DNA of 64,000 nt from Halomonas sp. GT (GTDB lineage: Bacteria; Pseudomonadota; Gammaproteobacteria; Pseudomonadales; Halomonadaceae): contig NZ_CP020562.1 in assembly GCF_002082565.1 (NCBI RefSeq), forward strand, positions 3,968,001-4,032,000, read 5' to 3'. The translations under genes were made by a program, and so were the position numbers. How positions within the stretch are numbered: the first letter of the stretch is position 1; the number at the start of each line of letters is the position of its first letter. The notes beneath the pieces are model-generated. The model worked only from the letters and a program-made list of their open reading frames with translations. It made no database searches and was not told the DNA's origin. Positions 1 to 9,919 of the stretch are shown here, piece after piece.

Positions 1-661
1 CATGGCCACGCAACCGATCACGCTCTGGGATGTCACGCAGACGAGCACGAACGGTACCAGGGCTCGGCGGATCAATGCGCCGCTCGTGGCAGCGACGCAT
101 GACCTCCTGTACCGCCTTTTGTGCTGAGGGACGCTGCAGCGTCAAATAAACCTCTTTGATAACTTCCTGAATCACCGCCTCCGCATGCGCGGGGATACGC
201 GACTTCCCCTTCTTCCACCCTGGCTTTTGAGGAATCAATGCGAGCACCGAGCCCGTCGCTTTATACCGCTTCAACCAACGGTAGATCGTAGCCGTATCAA
301 CCCCCGTTTGCTTAGCACGCTCCTCCGCTGCATCTCGCCCCACGGTATGGCGATCCACCAAGGGCTTAATGATGGAAAAGCGATGCTCGGCCTCCCGCCA
401 ATCGGCATCCCCAATCTCGGACATATCCTGCTCAGGGGGTACAGACCCGCTATTGAGAGGCGCTAGTTCTTTGATGCGAAGCGGGCAACTACGCCCGGAC
501 TCAACGGCAATGCCAATGACCGTCTCAAAATCGAGCACCTGGGAAATTCGGTAAACGGTGCCATCTTTCTGAACCTGCTCACCCACCATGATCTGCAAGT
601 GTTGGCGTCTTTGGGCGACTCCATTATTTGGTTCAGTTGTGTTGCCACGATGATTATTCAT
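1..661 (-). CDS. tnsB: TnsB/TniA-like DDE transposase, N-terminal part (runs off the window)
   Basis: About 220 codons are visible, open to the window edge. The gene starts with ATG at 661, inside the end of tnsA (ATGAATAA overlap), so the two are translationally coupled. After a short N-terminal segment comes a helix-turn-helix-like region around residues 85-115 (TGVDTATIYRWLKRYKATGS), followed by a basic stretch. This matches the DNA-binding N-terminus of TnsB-family transposases. The DDE catalytic core would lie beyond base 1. Known role: TnsB binds the end repeats and carries out strand transfer together with TnsA. Family assignment is by context plus N-terminal resemblance. Confidence 0.8.
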   Translation of the reverse strand, partial: MNNHRGNTTEPNNGVAQRRQHLQIMVGEQVQKDGTVYRISQVLDFETVIGIAVESGRSCPLRIKELAPLNSGSVPPEQDMSEIGDADWREAEHRFSIIKPLVDRHTVGRDAAEERAKQTGVDTATIYRWLKRYKATGSVLALIPQKPGWKKGKSRIPAHAEAVIQEVIKEVYLTLQRPSAQKAVQEVMRRCHERRIDPPSPGTVRARLRDIPERDRLRGH

Positions 662-1334
662 GATCGGGTACCCATACCTCCGATAGAGGACTGAAGGATT
701 GAGCCATATCGCAATCTAGCTGTCGGGTCGCCAGTAGATGCCATAAATGCGCAATCCCCTCTGCCCGGTAAATATCGCCCATGAAGTGCCGAGAAAGCAG
801 GTAATCCAAGGTCGCCACCCCCATCTCCCTCACCGTATTGAGGACTGCCTGGCTTTCGACAGAGGGAAACACCATCCGCTTATAGCGCGCTAGGAAGGTA
901 ATGTTGTCCAAGGTCTTATCACGAATGCGGCTTTCATCATGAATGCTAAAAGACCATCCCTCGTTGCTAGCATGCCGCATCGCCGCCTTCCATTTAGGCG
1001 ACCATTCACGCCAATGTGCTTGCCACTTTTCCCGTGGTTTGACCTCCACCAGGAGAGGTTTTGGGTAGTCCTTGTAATGACGGTTACCGAGACGGTAATA
1101 AACCAAATAATCCGGGGTGTAGGTGTAACACCTACCGGTCACAGGATGATGAAACGGGATCTCGCACGGCTGGGAAATCACACCAAGGACGCTCACATCA
1201 AAGTCAGCCTTTATGAGGAAATCACGTTCGAGCGTCGACTCGAACGCAATAGACTCCTCCCCGCGAAAGGCATAGTAGCCAGACACACTTCGTCGGGTAG
1301 GGCCGATTTTACGAACAGATGTAGGCAGTGGCAT
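654..1334 (-). CDS. tnsA: TnsA-like transposon endonuclease
   Basis: This is a heteromeric transposase endonuclease subunit of 226 aa. In Tn7 relatives TnsA cuts the 5' strands at the ends, turning replicative into cut-and-paste transposition. Restriction-endonuclease-fold residues are visible: Glu in FESTLERDF, Asp in YTPDYL and the EVK motif of LLVEVKPREKW. The N-terminal RKIGPTRRSVSGYYAFRGE motif is also typical of the family. I chose ATG at 1334; a TTG five codons upstream at 1349 is possible, and neither has a clear ribosome-binding site. The start overlaps the innermost TnsB-type repeat, so TnsB binding could repress the operon. Confidence 0.88.
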   Translation of the reverse strand: MPLPTSVRKIGPTRRSVSGYYAFRGEESIAFESTLERDFLIKADFDVSVLGVISQPCEIPFHHPVTGRCYTYTPDYLVYYRLGNRHYKDYPKPLLVEVKPREKWQAHWREWSPKWKAAMRHASNEGWSFSIHDESRIRDKTLDNITFLARYKRMVFPSVESQAVLNTVREMGVATLDYLLSRHFMGDIYRAEGIAHLWHLLATRQLDCDMAQSFSPLSEVWVPDHE

Positions 1335-1339
1335 GAGCA

Positions 1340-1473
1340 GTCGCACCAAATGTTGAATAAAACGTGGCCTGTCGCAGCAATTGCTATTAATTCTGTCGCA
1401 TTCAATCCTGCATAGACTACCATAATAGCCCGATATTACGTGCTGAGGGTCGCATTAATTGCTGAAAATGACA
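1340..1473 (-). repeat. Transposon end with four TnsB-type binding repeats
   Basis: On the plus strand GTCGCA or GTCGCACC occurs at 1340, 1371, 1395 and 1449. On the minus strand each is preceded by an AT-rich half, giving repeats such as CAGCAATTAATGCGAC and AGCAATTGCTGCGACAG. Several spaced ~20-bp repeats next to the tip are what Tn7-like ends use as TnsB binding sites. The outermost copy lies inside the terminal sequence that finishes at 1473. Confidence 0.7.
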
Positions 1474-1478
1474 GAGGC
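1474..1478. other. Candidate 5-bp target-site duplication (GAGGC)
   Basis: The five bases directly after the transposon tip are GAGGC. They would complete the Gly-Gly-Ser codons expected in intact comM. Tn7-like elements duplicate 5 bp on insertion. The second copy would be at the far end of the element, outside the window, so this is a prediction. Confidence 0.45.
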
Positions 1479-2138
1479 TCAAAACCCAAACCAGGGGAAA
1501 TCTCGCTTGCTCACCACGGCGTGCTGTTTTTAGACGAGCTGCCAGAGTTTTCGCGTAACGTCTTGGAAGTTTTACGGCAGCCACTAGAAACGGGGGAAAT
1601 TCACCTCTCACGCGCCAGTCATGAACGCCGTTATCCGGCACAGTTTCAGCTCGTTGCCGCCATGAATCCCTGCCCCTGTGGCCACCTGGGGGACCCGCGC
1701 CAGCGCTGCCAGTGCAGTGCCAGCCAGATTCAGCGCTATCAGGCACGGCTTTCTGGCCCGCTGCTAGACCGCATTGACCTGCAAGTGGAAGTGCCCGCCC
1801 TTCCGCCCGAACAGCTCACCGCCCAAACTCAAGGTGAACCTTCCAGCGCCGTGCGCGAGCGGGTGATGGCCGCCCGAGAGCGGCAGATGGCGCGAGGTGC
1901 ACTCAACAGCCAGCTTAGCGGCAAAGCCCTAGAAGCCGCCTGCGCGCTGAACGATGAAGAGCGCGCCTGGTTGGCAGGCGTGCTGGAAAAGCTCAAGCTC
2001 TCTGCCCGCGCCTATCACCGTGTTCTGCGGGTCGCGCTTACCCTGGCCGACCTACAAGGCGAACCCAAGCCCACTCAGCCACACTTTATCGAGGCTATCG
2101 GCTACCGGCAGTTGGATAGGCTGCTAAGGGGAGCCTAG
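1474..2138 (+). pseudogene. comM: comM (YifB-like Mg-chelatase AAA+ protein), 3' fragment cut by the transposon
   Basis: About 220 C-terminal residues of the ~505-aa ComM family remain. The fragment begins at GSKPKPGEISLAHHG, keeps the Walker B region GVLFLDELPEF, a Cys-rich segment (CPCGHLGDPRQRCQC) and the C-terminal Mg-chelatase domain. The N-terminal Lon-like domain and Walker A are missing. In other bacteria ComM is a hexameric helicase that promotes branch migration during natural transformation, so that activity is probably lost. An ORF can be read from a GTG at 1440 inside the transposon, but that start is fortuitous. The stop overlaps the convergent hydrolase gene by 4 bp. Confidence 0.92.
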
Positions 2139-3103
2139 TGCACATTTTCAACAAAGTTATCCAAGGCATCAAACAGCACTTGCCGAATCGGTTCGGCCTC
2201 GTTAACTAAGTGGTGCCGTGCTTCTGGGTGGCGGTAGATCTCAGCATTGGGAAACTTCTCCTCTAATACCGCCAAATTCCACTCCCAATCGACGGTAAGA
2301 TCTTGCTCGCCCTGCAGAATAAGCGTCGGCAGCGGATTAGGTGACAACGCTAGCAAGCGCGGCATCCAACGTCGCATGGCAGTTATCCACGAAACGCTTA
2401 ACCGTTCGGGCTGAAGCGGGTCTTGGTCGCGTAGAAACGCCGTAAACTGCTCATCAGTGGAATTGGGGCGATACTTGCGCGGCAACTCTTTTAAAAAAGG
2501 GCTCGCAATGAGGTGCAGCCAGCTAGACTGACTCCAACGCCAGGGGCGCACCAATGGCGCCAGCAGTACAATACCCGCCCAGCCTGCTGCCTCACGGCGG
2601 GTGAGCGCGTCGGTCGCCAAGATGGCCGCACCCGTACTCTGTCCGACCCCTAGCCACGGCTTAGGGGCCATACCCTGGCATTGCAATGTCGCCTGCAAAT
2701 GCGCAAGGCAGTGCTGGTAGTCGTCAAAATCTTCAATGTCGGCACGTGGGCCGCTGGAAAGGCCGTGACCAGGAAGATCCCACAACACCACCCGCCACCC
2801 CTTGGCCAGCAGGCAACCGAGCAAATGGCGGTAAAGCCCTAAATGGTCAAAGTAGCCATGAATTACAAACGCAGTGCCCGTGGGGACAGGCGGGCTCCAT
2901 ACTTGGCACCAAAGAGCAAAGCGTCCAGTATCAATAAAACCCGCGTGCACTTCGCTGGTGTCGTTTAAAAGCGTTTCTAAGCCGTAGTGGCGAAAATAGT
3001 CATGCACAGCGTCCGTTAGCTCATCGCCCGGCCTAAGCCGGGAGAGCGATGATTCGCCTGCTGCTTGCCTAAACAAGCCTTCCAGGTGTTGGAAATTATG
3101 CAT
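2135..3103 (-). CDS. Alpha/beta hydrolase (serine aminopeptidase S33 / monoacylglycerol-lipase-like)
   Basis: This 322-aa cytoplasmic hydrolase has no signal peptide. An oxyanion-region motif VIHGYFDH lies near residue 82 and the nucleophile elbow GQSTG near Ser156. A probable acid is in LQGEQDLTVDW near 267 and the catalytic His in ARHHL near 299. DLPGHGLSSGP around 110-118 is typical of lysophospholipase/monoglyceride-lipase-type proteins. The substrate cannot be told from sequence. ATG at 3103 has a GGAGAG ribosome-binding site. The gene is convergent with the comM remnant and divergent from glcB. Confidence 0.85.
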   Translation of the reverse strand: MHNFQHLEGLFRQAAGESSLSRLRPGDELTDAVHDYFRHYGLETLLNDTSEVHAGFIDTGRFALWCQVWSPPVPTGTAFVIHGYFDHLGLYRHLLGCLLAKGWRVVLWDLPGHGLSSGPRADIEDFDDYQHCLAHLQATLQCQGMAPKPWLGVGQSTGAAILATDALTRREAAGWAGIVLLAPLVRPWRWSQSSWLHLIASPFLKELPRKYRPNSTDEQFTAFLRDQDPLQPERLSVSWITAMRRWMPRLLALSPNPLPTLILQGEQDLTVDWEWNLAVLEEKFPNAEIYRHPEARHHLVNEAEPIRQVLFDALDNFVENVH

Positions 3104-3309
3104 TAACGTCTCTCCGTGAACGCCACCTATCCATTGGCTGAATGACAGCGGAGACCACTACCGCTCTCATCATTTGGTCGAGCATTTTGCTGCTTTACGG
3201 CATCGGCTGTTTACATGCCAGCGCAGTTGTGGAAGTATTTTCCATAAATATATGTTTACCCTGACCGTGGCACGGTAATATCCCACGGGCATCTTTACAG
3301 GAGAACCCC

Positions 3310-5484
3310 ATGAGCGAGCGTATCACGCGTCACCGTTTACAGGTGTCAGCAGACCTGGACCGTTTCATCAATGAGCAAGCATTACCAGGCACGGGTGTCG
3401 ACGAAAACGCCTTTTGGGCCGGCGTTGACGCCCTCTTCCATGATTTGACACCGAAAAATCGCCAATTGCTTGAAGAACGCGACACGCTTCAAGAAAAACT
3501 GGATGTCTGGCACCGTGAAAATCCGGGCCCGGTTAGCGATATGCAGGCTTACCGCAGCTTCTTAAAAGATGCTGGTTACCTAGTGGATGCGCCGAATAGC
3601 GTTAAAACCACCACGGCTAATGTAGATCGCGAAGTCGCTGTTCAAGCAGGCCCGCAGTTGGTCGTGCCTGTGAGCAACGCCCGCTATGCGTTGAATGCCG
3701 CTAACGCCCGCTGGGGCAGCTTGTACGATGCTCTATACGGCACCGATGCGATTTCAGAAGAAGATGGCGCTGAGAAAGGCACCAGCTTCAACCCGAAGCG
3801 TGGCCAAAAAGTTATCGCCTATGCCCGCGGTGTGCTTGATCGTGCAGCCCCTCTGGCCACAGGCTCTCACCGCGATGCAGTGAAATACGCTATTCGTGAC
3901 GGTCACTTGGTCGTTAGCCTGGAAGGCGGTCGCGAAACCGGCCTAAAAGATTCCGGCAAGCTGATCGGCTTTAACGGCGACGCATCTGCGCCAGAAGCAA
4001 TCCTGCTTGCCAATAATGGCCTGCACCTGGAAATCCAGATCGACGACAGCCACTCGATCGGTAAAACCGACCCCGCTCACGTGAAAGACGTGGTGGTGGA
4101 AGCGGCGCTGACCGCAATTATGGATTGTGAAGACTCCGTTGCTGCTGTCGACTCTGAAGACAAAGTCGGTGTTTACAGCAACTGGCTTGGCCTGATGAAG
4201 GGCGATCTGGAAGAGAGCATCGACAAAGGCGGCAAAACCTTCAAGCGGACGCTGCACGCTGATCGTACTTGGCAAACCACCGATGGCAGCACCGTTAAAC
4301 TGCCGGGTCGTTCGCTGATGTTCGTGCGCAACGTTGGCCATTTGATGACCACGCCTGCCATCCTAGACGAAAACGGCAACGAACTGCCGGAAGGTATCTT
4401 GGACGCAGTAGTGACCTCACTGCTGGCGCTGCACGACCTGAAAAAAGACGCCGATCAGCCGCGTAACTCACGCGCTGGCTCAGTGTATATCGTGAAACCG
4501 AAAATGCACGGGCCGAAAGAAGTAGCATTCGCCAACGAGCTGTTTGGTCGCGTTGAAGACATCTTGGGCATGAGCCGTGACACTCTGAAAATGGGCATCA
4601 TGGATGAAGAGCGCCGCACTACCGTCAACTTGAAGGCGTGCATTGCTGAAGCGGCTTCTCGGGTTGTATTCATCAACACCGGTTTCCTTGACCGCACCGG
4701 TGATGAAATGCACACCGCCATGGAAGCAGGCCCGATGGTTCGCAAAGGCGATATGAAGAGCGCTGCGTGGATCACCGCCTACGAGAAGAACAACGTGCAG
4801 GTAGGCTTAGCCTGTGGCCTGCGTGGTCGTGCTCAAATCGGTAAAGGCATGTGGGCGATGCCGGATCTGATGCATAACATGCTAGAGCAGAAAATTGGCC
4901 ACCCGAAAGCGGGTGCTAACACGGCATGGGTGCCCTCTCCAACGGCGGCTACGCTACATGCGCTTCACTATCACCAAGTCAACGTAACGGATGTACAGCG
5001 CGAGCTGGAAGCCCAGGGCGAACCCGATTTCTTGGATGACCTGCTCACCGTGCCAGTCGCCGAAAATGCCAACTGGTCGGATGAAGAGATTCAACAAGAG
5101 TTGGATAACAACTGCCAGGGCATTCTGGGCTACGTAGTGCGCTGGGTTGAGCACGGCGTGGGCTGCTCGAAAGTGCCAGACATTCATAACGTAGGCCTGA
5201 TGGAAGACCGCGCTACGCTGCGTATTTCCAGCCAACATATTGCCAACTGGCTGCACCACGGCATTGTCGATGCGCCGCGAGTGGAAGAAACGCTTAAGCG
5301 TATGGCTAAAGTGGTTGATAAGCAGAACGCTGGCGACCCCACCTACACGGCCATGAGCGCCGACTTCGAAGGCTCAACCGCCTTTAAAGCAGCCTCTGAC
5401 TTGGTGTTCAAAGGCCGCGTACAGCCTTCTGGCTACACCGAACCGCTACTTCACGCGTGGCGTCAGGTGCATAAGGCGAAGTAA
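3310..5484 (+). CDS. glcB: Malate synthase G
   Basis: The enzyme condenses glyoxylate and acetyl-CoA to malate in the cytoplasm, completing the glyoxylate or glycolate route. At 724 aa it has the length of the monomeric G isoform rather than the ~530-aa A isoform. Recognisable blocks include [48 protein letters not shown] and [20 protein letters not shown]. The conserved Cys block near the C-terminus ([13 protein letters not shown]) is also present. It starts at ATG 3310 after CAGGAG and stands alone between an upstream divergent gene and a strong terminator. Confidence 0.96.
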   Translation: MSERITRHRLQVSADLDRFINEQALPGTGVDENAFWAGVDALFHDLTPKNRQLLEERDTLQEKLDVWHRENPGPVSDMQAYRSFLKDAGYLVDAPNSVKTTTANVDREVAVQAGPQLVVPVSNARYALNAANARWGSLYDALYGTDAISEEDGAEKGTSFNPKRGQKVIAYARGVLDRAAPLATGSHRDAVKYAIRDGHLVVSLEGGRETGLKDSGKLIGFNGDASAPEAILLANNGLHLEIQIDDSHSIGKTDPAHVKDVVVEAALTAIMDCEDSVAAVDSEDKVGVYSNWLGLMKGDLEESIDKGGKTFKRTLHADRTWQTTDGSTVKLPGRSLMFVRNVGHLMTTPAILDENGNELPEGILDAVVTSLLALHDLKKDADQPRNSRAGSVYIVKPKMHGPKEVAFANELFGRVEDILGMSRDTLKMGIMDEERRTTVNLKACIAEAASRVVFINTGFLDRTGDEMHTAMEAGPMVRKGDMKSAAWITAYEKNNVQVGLACGLRGRAQIGKGMWAMPDLMHNMLEQKIGHPKAGANTAWVPSPTAATLHALHYHQVNVTDVQRELEAQGEPDFLDDLLTVPVAENANWSDEEIQQELDNNCQGILGYVVRWVEHGVGCSKVPDIHNVGLMEDRATLRISSQHIANWLHHGIVDAPRVEETLKRMAKVVDKQNAGDPTYTAMSADFEGSTAFKAASDLVFKGRVQPSGYTEPLLHAWRQVHKAK

Positions 5485-5505
5485 GCCCGTTTTACGGTAT
5501 CATCA

Positions 5506-5536
5506 GCCTCGAGGCGCATGCCTCGGGGCTTTTTTA
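5506..5536 (+). terminator. Intrinsic terminator after glcB
   Basis: A 10-bp stem, GCCTCGAGGC with GCCTCGGGGC (one G-T pair), has the loop GCAT and is followed by seven T. It lies 22 bp after the glcB stop and before the thioesterase gene. Confidence 0.85.
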
Positions 5537-5551
5537 TAAAGGACAATAATA

Positions 5552-5986
5552 ATGACCGTAATGACTGCCGAGCAGATTGAACACTTTTTAGATGAGGTGT
5601 TTCCCCAGCGGATGGGCAGAATTGAAAGCGTTGGTGCGATGAGTGCCACCCTGCGACTAACTATCGGTGAGCAACACCTTCGCCCTGGCCCCAGGGTGTC
5701 TGGTCCGACCATGATGGGCTTTGCTGATGTGGCATTGTATGTGGCCATTTTGGCACAAATAGGCCCCGAAGCCATGGCGGTCACCAGTGACTTAAACTGC
5801 CATTTCTTACGTGCGGCCTCTGGCGAACACGATATTGTTGCTCACGCCAAACTCATTAAGTTAGGCCGCCGTTTAGCGGTAGGCGAAGTGCAGATTTTCT
5901 CTGTCAGCGATGACACTAAGCCGGTTGCGCACATTACCGCGAGCTATGCGCTGCCAGACAGCCCAACTGGCCAACCACCGCGCTAA
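5552..5986 (+). CDS. PaaI-family hotdog thioesterase
   Basis: This 144-aa single hotdog-fold protein is likely a small acyl-CoA thioesterase. Typical features are GPRVSGPTMMGFADVALYVAILA in the middle (the hotdog helix with its conserved Gly and acidic residue) and SDLNCHFLRAASG on the following strand. The acyl substrate is unknown. It starts at ATG 5552 directly behind the glcB terminator. Its last 4 bp overlap the convergent DUF423 gene. Confidence 0.85.
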   Translation: MTVMTAEQIEHFLDEVFPQRMGRIESVGAMSATLRLTIGEQHLRPGPRVSGPTMMGFADVALYVAILAQIGPEAMAVTSDLNCHFLRAASGEHDIVAHAKLIKLGRRLAVGEVQIFSVSDDTKPVAHITASYALPDSPTGQPPR

Positions 5987-6360
5987 CGGCTGAGCAGCGC
6001 AGTGACGGCTAAGCCTAACCAGCCTGCCATCAACAGCAAACCACCGATGGGCGTTACAATACCAACGCTAAGCCCTACTAGGGCCATTAGGTAAAGTGAG
6101 CCCGAAAATGCGGTGATACCCAACGCCCATAGCGCTAGCACGATGCGCTGTCCTGGCTGAGGGCACTGGCTGCGCCAAGCCAGCACCGCTAACATGGCCA
6201 ACGTATGCCACGCTTGGTAACGCACGCCAGTTTCAACGATGTCGACCATGGCAGCAGTGGTACGCGATGCCAACCCATGAGCCGCATAGGCCCCTAGTAT
6301 CACCATTAACGCCCCTGAGAGGGCTACTAAACACCACCAGGGTTTGTCTGCTCGCTGCAT
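5983..6360 (-). CDS. DUF423 small membrane protein (YgdD-like)
   Basis: This inner-membrane protein has 125 aa and four predicted hydrophobic segments. GALMVILGAYAAHGL near the N-terminus and ETGVRYQAWHTLAML are hallmarks of DUF423. IALWALGITAFSGSLYLMAL and PIGGLLLMAGWLGLA are further membrane helices. The family has no established biochemical function. The gene starts at ATG 6360. Confidence 0.85.
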   Translation of the reverse strand: MQRADKPWWCLVALSGALMVILGAYAAHGLASRTTAAMVDIVETGVRYQAWHTLAMLAVLAWRSQCPQPGQRIVLALWALGITAFSGSLYLMALVGLSVGIVTPIGGLLLMAGWLGLAVTALLSR

Positions 6361-6375
6361 GCGTTACTCCTGTTT

Positions 6376-6440
6376 ATAAATACTCATTATAAGTACTTGA
6401 GATAAGTGCTTGAGATAAGTACTCGACATACGCACTCGAT
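6376..6440. repeat. Tandem 13-bp repeats upstream of thiS
   Basis: Four consecutive 13-mers at 6389, 6402, 6415 and 6428 read ATAAGTACTTGAG, ATAAGTGCTTGAG, ATAAGTACTCGAC and ATACGCACTCGAT. A weaker fifth (ATAAATACTCATT) precedes them at 6376. They lie between the divergent DUF423 and thiS genes, about 100 bp before thiS. No THI-box (TPP riboswitch) core sequence is seen in this interval. Confidence 0.8.
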
Positions 6441-6537
6441 GTTTCACTGACATGATTCACGTTGTTACATACCTTGAGCGGTACGAAACCGCTACAATAG
6501 ACAATGTTTTGCCTCACCGAATGGGACACTTACCGTT

Positions 6538-6759
6538 ATGCCTACTCCTAATGAGTCGATACAACTGACGCTCAATGGCGAATCGCATACGCTGGCAGCT
6601 GGCCTTAGCGCCGCTGATCTGATTGAGCAATTAGGCCTGACCGGGCGCCGTATCGCTGTGGAAATTAACGAACAGATCGTGCCCAAAAGCCAGCTTGCTC
6701 AAACGCATTTAGCCAATGGCGACCAGATAGAAGTCGTTCACGCCATCGGCGGCGGCTAG
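6538..6759 (+). CDS. thiS: Sulfur carrier protein ThiS
   Basis: This 73-aa ubiquitin-like carrier ends in the required Gly-Gly tail (VVHAIGGG). Its C-terminal thiocarboxylate donates sulfur to ThiG for synthesis of the thiazole ring of thiamine. The sequence LTLNGESHTLAAG followed by LIEQLGLTGRRIAVEINEQIVPKSQ is standard for the family. It is followed after 39 bp by thiG, with which it should be co-transcribed. Confidence 0.95.
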   Translation: MPTPNESIQLTLNGESHTLAAGLSAADLIEQLGLTGRRIAVEINEQIVPKSQLAQTHLANGDQIEVVHAIGGG

Positions 6760-6798
6760 CGTAGCCCATCACCGTTTTTGCTTTCAAAAGGAACCGCT

Positions 6799-7593
6799 AT
6801 GACGCCACTGACTGATACACCGTTTACCGTTGCTGGGCGCGAGTTCAGCTCCCGCCTGCTCGTGGGTACTGGCAAATACAAAGACTTTACTGAGACTGGC
6901 GCGGCCATTGCACAAAGCGGCGCGGAAATTGTCACCTTTGCCGTGCGCCGCACCAACTTAGGTCAAGATGCCGACGCGCCTAACCTTCTCGATGTCATTT
7001 CCCCTCAACGCTACACCTTGTTGCCCAACACCGCTGGCTGCTACAACGCCAAAGACGCCGTGCGCACCTGCCGCTTGGCGCGTGAGCTACTGGACGGCCA
7101 TAACCTGGTCAAGCTGGAAGTGCTCGGCGACGATCACACCCTCTATCCCAATGTGGTCGAGACGCTAAAAGCCGCTGAGACACTGTTGGCTGATGGCTTT
7201 GACGTCATGGTGTACACCAGTGATGACCCTATTGTGGCACGTGAACTAGAAGCCATGGGTTGCTGCGCCATCATGCCGCTAGGTTCGCTGATTGGCTCGG
7301 GGCATGGCATTCAAAACCCGCATAATGTACGCCTGATTGTTGAGCAAAGCAGTGTGCCCGTGTTGGTCGATGCGGGCATCGGCACCGCTTCTGACGCTGC
7401 CATGGCCATGGAGCTGGGGTGTGACGGCGTACTGCTCAACACAGCGATTGCTCACGCCCGCGACCCGTTGCGTATGGCTAACGCCATGAAGCTTGCCGTA
7501 GAAGCTGGCCGCGATGCCTTCTTAGCAGGCCGTATGCCTCGCCGCCAGAGCGCCGACCCCTCTTCGCCTTTTGCAGGCCGAATTAACGGCTGA
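6799..7593 (+). CDS. thiG: Thiazole synthase ThiG
   Basis: ThiG makes the thiamine thiazole from deoxyxylulose phosphate, dehydroglycine or iminoglycine, and ThiS-borne sulfur. The 264-aa TIM barrel has [11 protein letters not shown] near the N-terminus and the Schiff-base Lys in [10 protein letters not shown] (about residue 105). [12 protein letters not shown] and [13 protein letters not shown] bind substrate and phosphate, and [15 protein letters not shown] is also conserved. I chose ATG 6799 because it follows AAAAGGA at good spacing; an upstream TTG at 6778 would extend it by seven unlikely residues. Confidence 0.95.
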   Translation: MTPLTDTPFTVAGREFSSRLLVGTGKYKDFTETGAAIAQSGAEIVTFAVRRTNLGQDADAPNLLDVISPQRYTLLPNTAGCYNAKDAVRTCRLARELLDGHNLVKLEVLGDDHTLYPNVVETLKAAETLLADGFDVMVYTSDDPIVARELEAMGCCAIMPLGSLIGSGHGIQNPHNVRLIVEQSSVPVLVDAGIGTASDAAMAMELGCDGVLLNTAIAHARDPLRMANAMKLAVEAGRDAFLAGRMPRRQSADPSSPFAGRING

Positions 7594-7605
7594 TACAGAG
7601 ACACC

Positions 7606-8376
7606 ATGACCGATACGAACGACACTACGCCTGAAAGCAACGCTGCTGGCGCTGAGAGCAACACCACAGGCCCTGAAAATGCTGATGCCCCGCTACACCG
7701 GCGGGGGATTAAGAGCTACGTGATTCGCGCAGGGCGCATGACCCCAGCGCAAAGCCGGGGCTTAGAAGACGTTTGGCCACGTTTAGGACTGACGATTGCC
7801 GATGGGCGTCAGGATCTGGACACCCTATTTGGCCGCCAAGCGCCACGCGTGGTGGAAATTGGCTTTGGTATGGGTAACTCACTCATCGAGCAAGCCGAAC
7901 GCCACCCAGATACTGACTTTATCGGTATTGAGGTTCACGCGCCTGGTGTGGGCAAGCTGCTAGACGAGGTAGATAAACGCGGCTTAACCAACCTGCGCGT
8001 TTACCGCGAAGATGCCTTAGCGGTGCTGGAGCAGTGTCTACCTGAAGACTCATTAACCACGCTACAGCTATTTTTCCCCGATCCCTGGCCGAAAAAGAAG
8101 CACCACAAGCGGCGTATTGTGCAGCCTGCGTTTGTTGAACTAATTCGTACGCGCTTAAAACCTGGCGGCACCTTCCACATGGCGACCGACTGGGAAGCCT
8201 ATGCCGAGTGGATGGCCGAGGTCATGGACGCCGCACCCGGCTATGCGAATACCGCCAGCGCCGACACAGCACCCTACGTTCCGCGTCCCGACTTTCGCCC
8301 GCTAACTAAGTTTGAAGCCCGCGGCGAGAAACTTGGCCACGGCGTATGGGATTTGATTTACCGCCGTGACGTTTAA
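7606..8376 (+). CDS. trmB: tRNA (guanine-N7-)-methyltransferase TrmB
   Basis: TrmB methylates G46 in the tRNA variable loop using S-adenosylmethionine. The SAM-binding loop [16 protein letters not shown] lies around residues 84-99. The family motif [18 protein letters not shown] sits near 165. The C-terminal [19 protein letters not shown] is diagnostic. The first ~30 residues are a low-complexity N/T/E-rich extension ([14 protein letters not shown]) not found in short family members; internal starts would remove it, but ATG 7606 fits the short gap after thiG. Confidence 0.95.
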   Translation: MTDTNDTTPESNAAGAESNTTGPENADAPLHRRGIKSYVIRAGRMTPAQSRGLEDVWPRLGLTIADGRQDLDTLFGRQAPRVVEIGFGMGNSLIEQAERHPDTDFIGIEVHAPGVGKLLDEVDKRGLTNLRVYREDALAVLEQCLPEDSLTTLQLFFPDPWPKKKHHKRRIVQPAFVELIRTRLKPGGTFHMATDWEAYAEWMAEVMDAAPGYANTASADTAPYVPRPDFRPLTKFEARGEKLGHGVWDLIYRRDV

Positions 8377-8406
8377 ACACAGCGATTAAAGATAGCTCAG
8401 CGTCGT

Positions 8407-9408
<1,002 letters not shown>

Positions 9409-9512
9409 GGCATTTCTCCTGGCTCTGGATAGATGATCAGCATAGGCAATTTGCCTATTGTCTGCCTAAACGTCAGAAGAGGTATTCACCGAGATCAAAG
9501 AAAGATGCCGCT

Positions 9513-9644
9513 AAAAGGAGTAAAGCCGCTCCAAGCGGGAGCGGCAAAAGACCGTGACTAGCAAGGAAAGAGGAACAATGACAGGAAACTGGCGCTGATT
9601 TTTGAAATAGCGTCGTGGTTGCCAATCTTTCAGCAAACACGGGC
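9513..9644 (-). ncRNA. Array copy 5 of the small RNA, with a diverged pairing region
   Basis: The 5' half matches the other copies, but the pairing region reads TTGTTCCTCTTTCCTTGCTAG instead of TGGTTTCTCCCTCTCATTGC. It stays pyrimidine-rich. The terminator loop is enlarged (CGCTT) and the T-run weakened (TTTACTCCTTTT). This copy is the most distal from the promoter and could have a different target set or be decaying. Confidence 0.45.
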
Positions 9645-9649
9645 ACTAG

Positions 9650-9779
9650 AAAAAAGAAAGCCGCTCCAAGGGAGCGGCAAAAGACCGTGACTAGCAATGA
9701 GAGGGAGAAACTATGACAGGAAACTGGCGCTGATTTTTGAAATAGCGTCGTGGTTGCCAATCTTTCAGCAAACACGGGC
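9650..9779 (-). ncRNA. Array copy 4 of the small RNA
   Basis: It matches copies 2 and 3 except for TAGTTTCTCCC in place of TGGTTTCTCCC at the 5' side of the pairing region. Hairpin and TTTCTTTTTT run are intact. No promoter of its own is seen. Confidence 0.48.
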
Positions 9780-9784
9780 ACTAG

Positions 9785-9914
9785 AGAAAAGAAAGCCGCT
9801 CCAAGGGAGCGGCAAAAGACCGTGACTAGCAATGAGAGGGAGAAACCATGACAGGAAACTGGCGCTGATTTTTGAAATAGCGTCGTGGTTGCCAATCTTT
9901 CAGCAAACACGGGC
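9785..9914 (-). ncRNA. Array copy 3 of the small RNA
   Basis: It is nearly identical to copy 2 through the pairing region and hairpin; the T-run is slightly altered (TTTCTTTTCT). No promoter of its own is seen. Confidence 0.48.
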
Positions 9915-9919
9915 ACTAG

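Larger units (their letters stand above)
1..1473 (-). mobile_element. Terminal part of a Tn7-like transposon inserted in comM
   Basis: This is one end of a transposon that continues beyond base 1. It carries the start of a TnsB-type transposase and a TnsA-type endonuclease, both reading away from the end. The outer tip, read inward from 1473 on the minus strand, begins TGTCATTTTCAG, which resembles Tn402/Tn5053 and Tn7-like termini. Coding sequence for ComM resumes immediately after 1473. Known AbaR-type islands of Acinetobacter, with a Tn6022-like backbone, also sit in comM, so this may be the same targeting habit. The cargo and the other end lie outside the window. Confidence 0.85.

Noticed and set aside
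1440..1473. GTG start for a 232-aa ComM protein
   Set aside because: The first codons lie inside the transposon tip; native comM homology begins only at 1474.
1417..1746. Minus-strand reading frame opposite comM
   Set aside because: It is a complement of conserved comM coding sequence and shows no family features.
6361..6537. TPP riboswitch before thiS
   Set aside because: No CTGAGA or ACCTGAT-type conserved core is present; the region instead holds 13-bp repeats.
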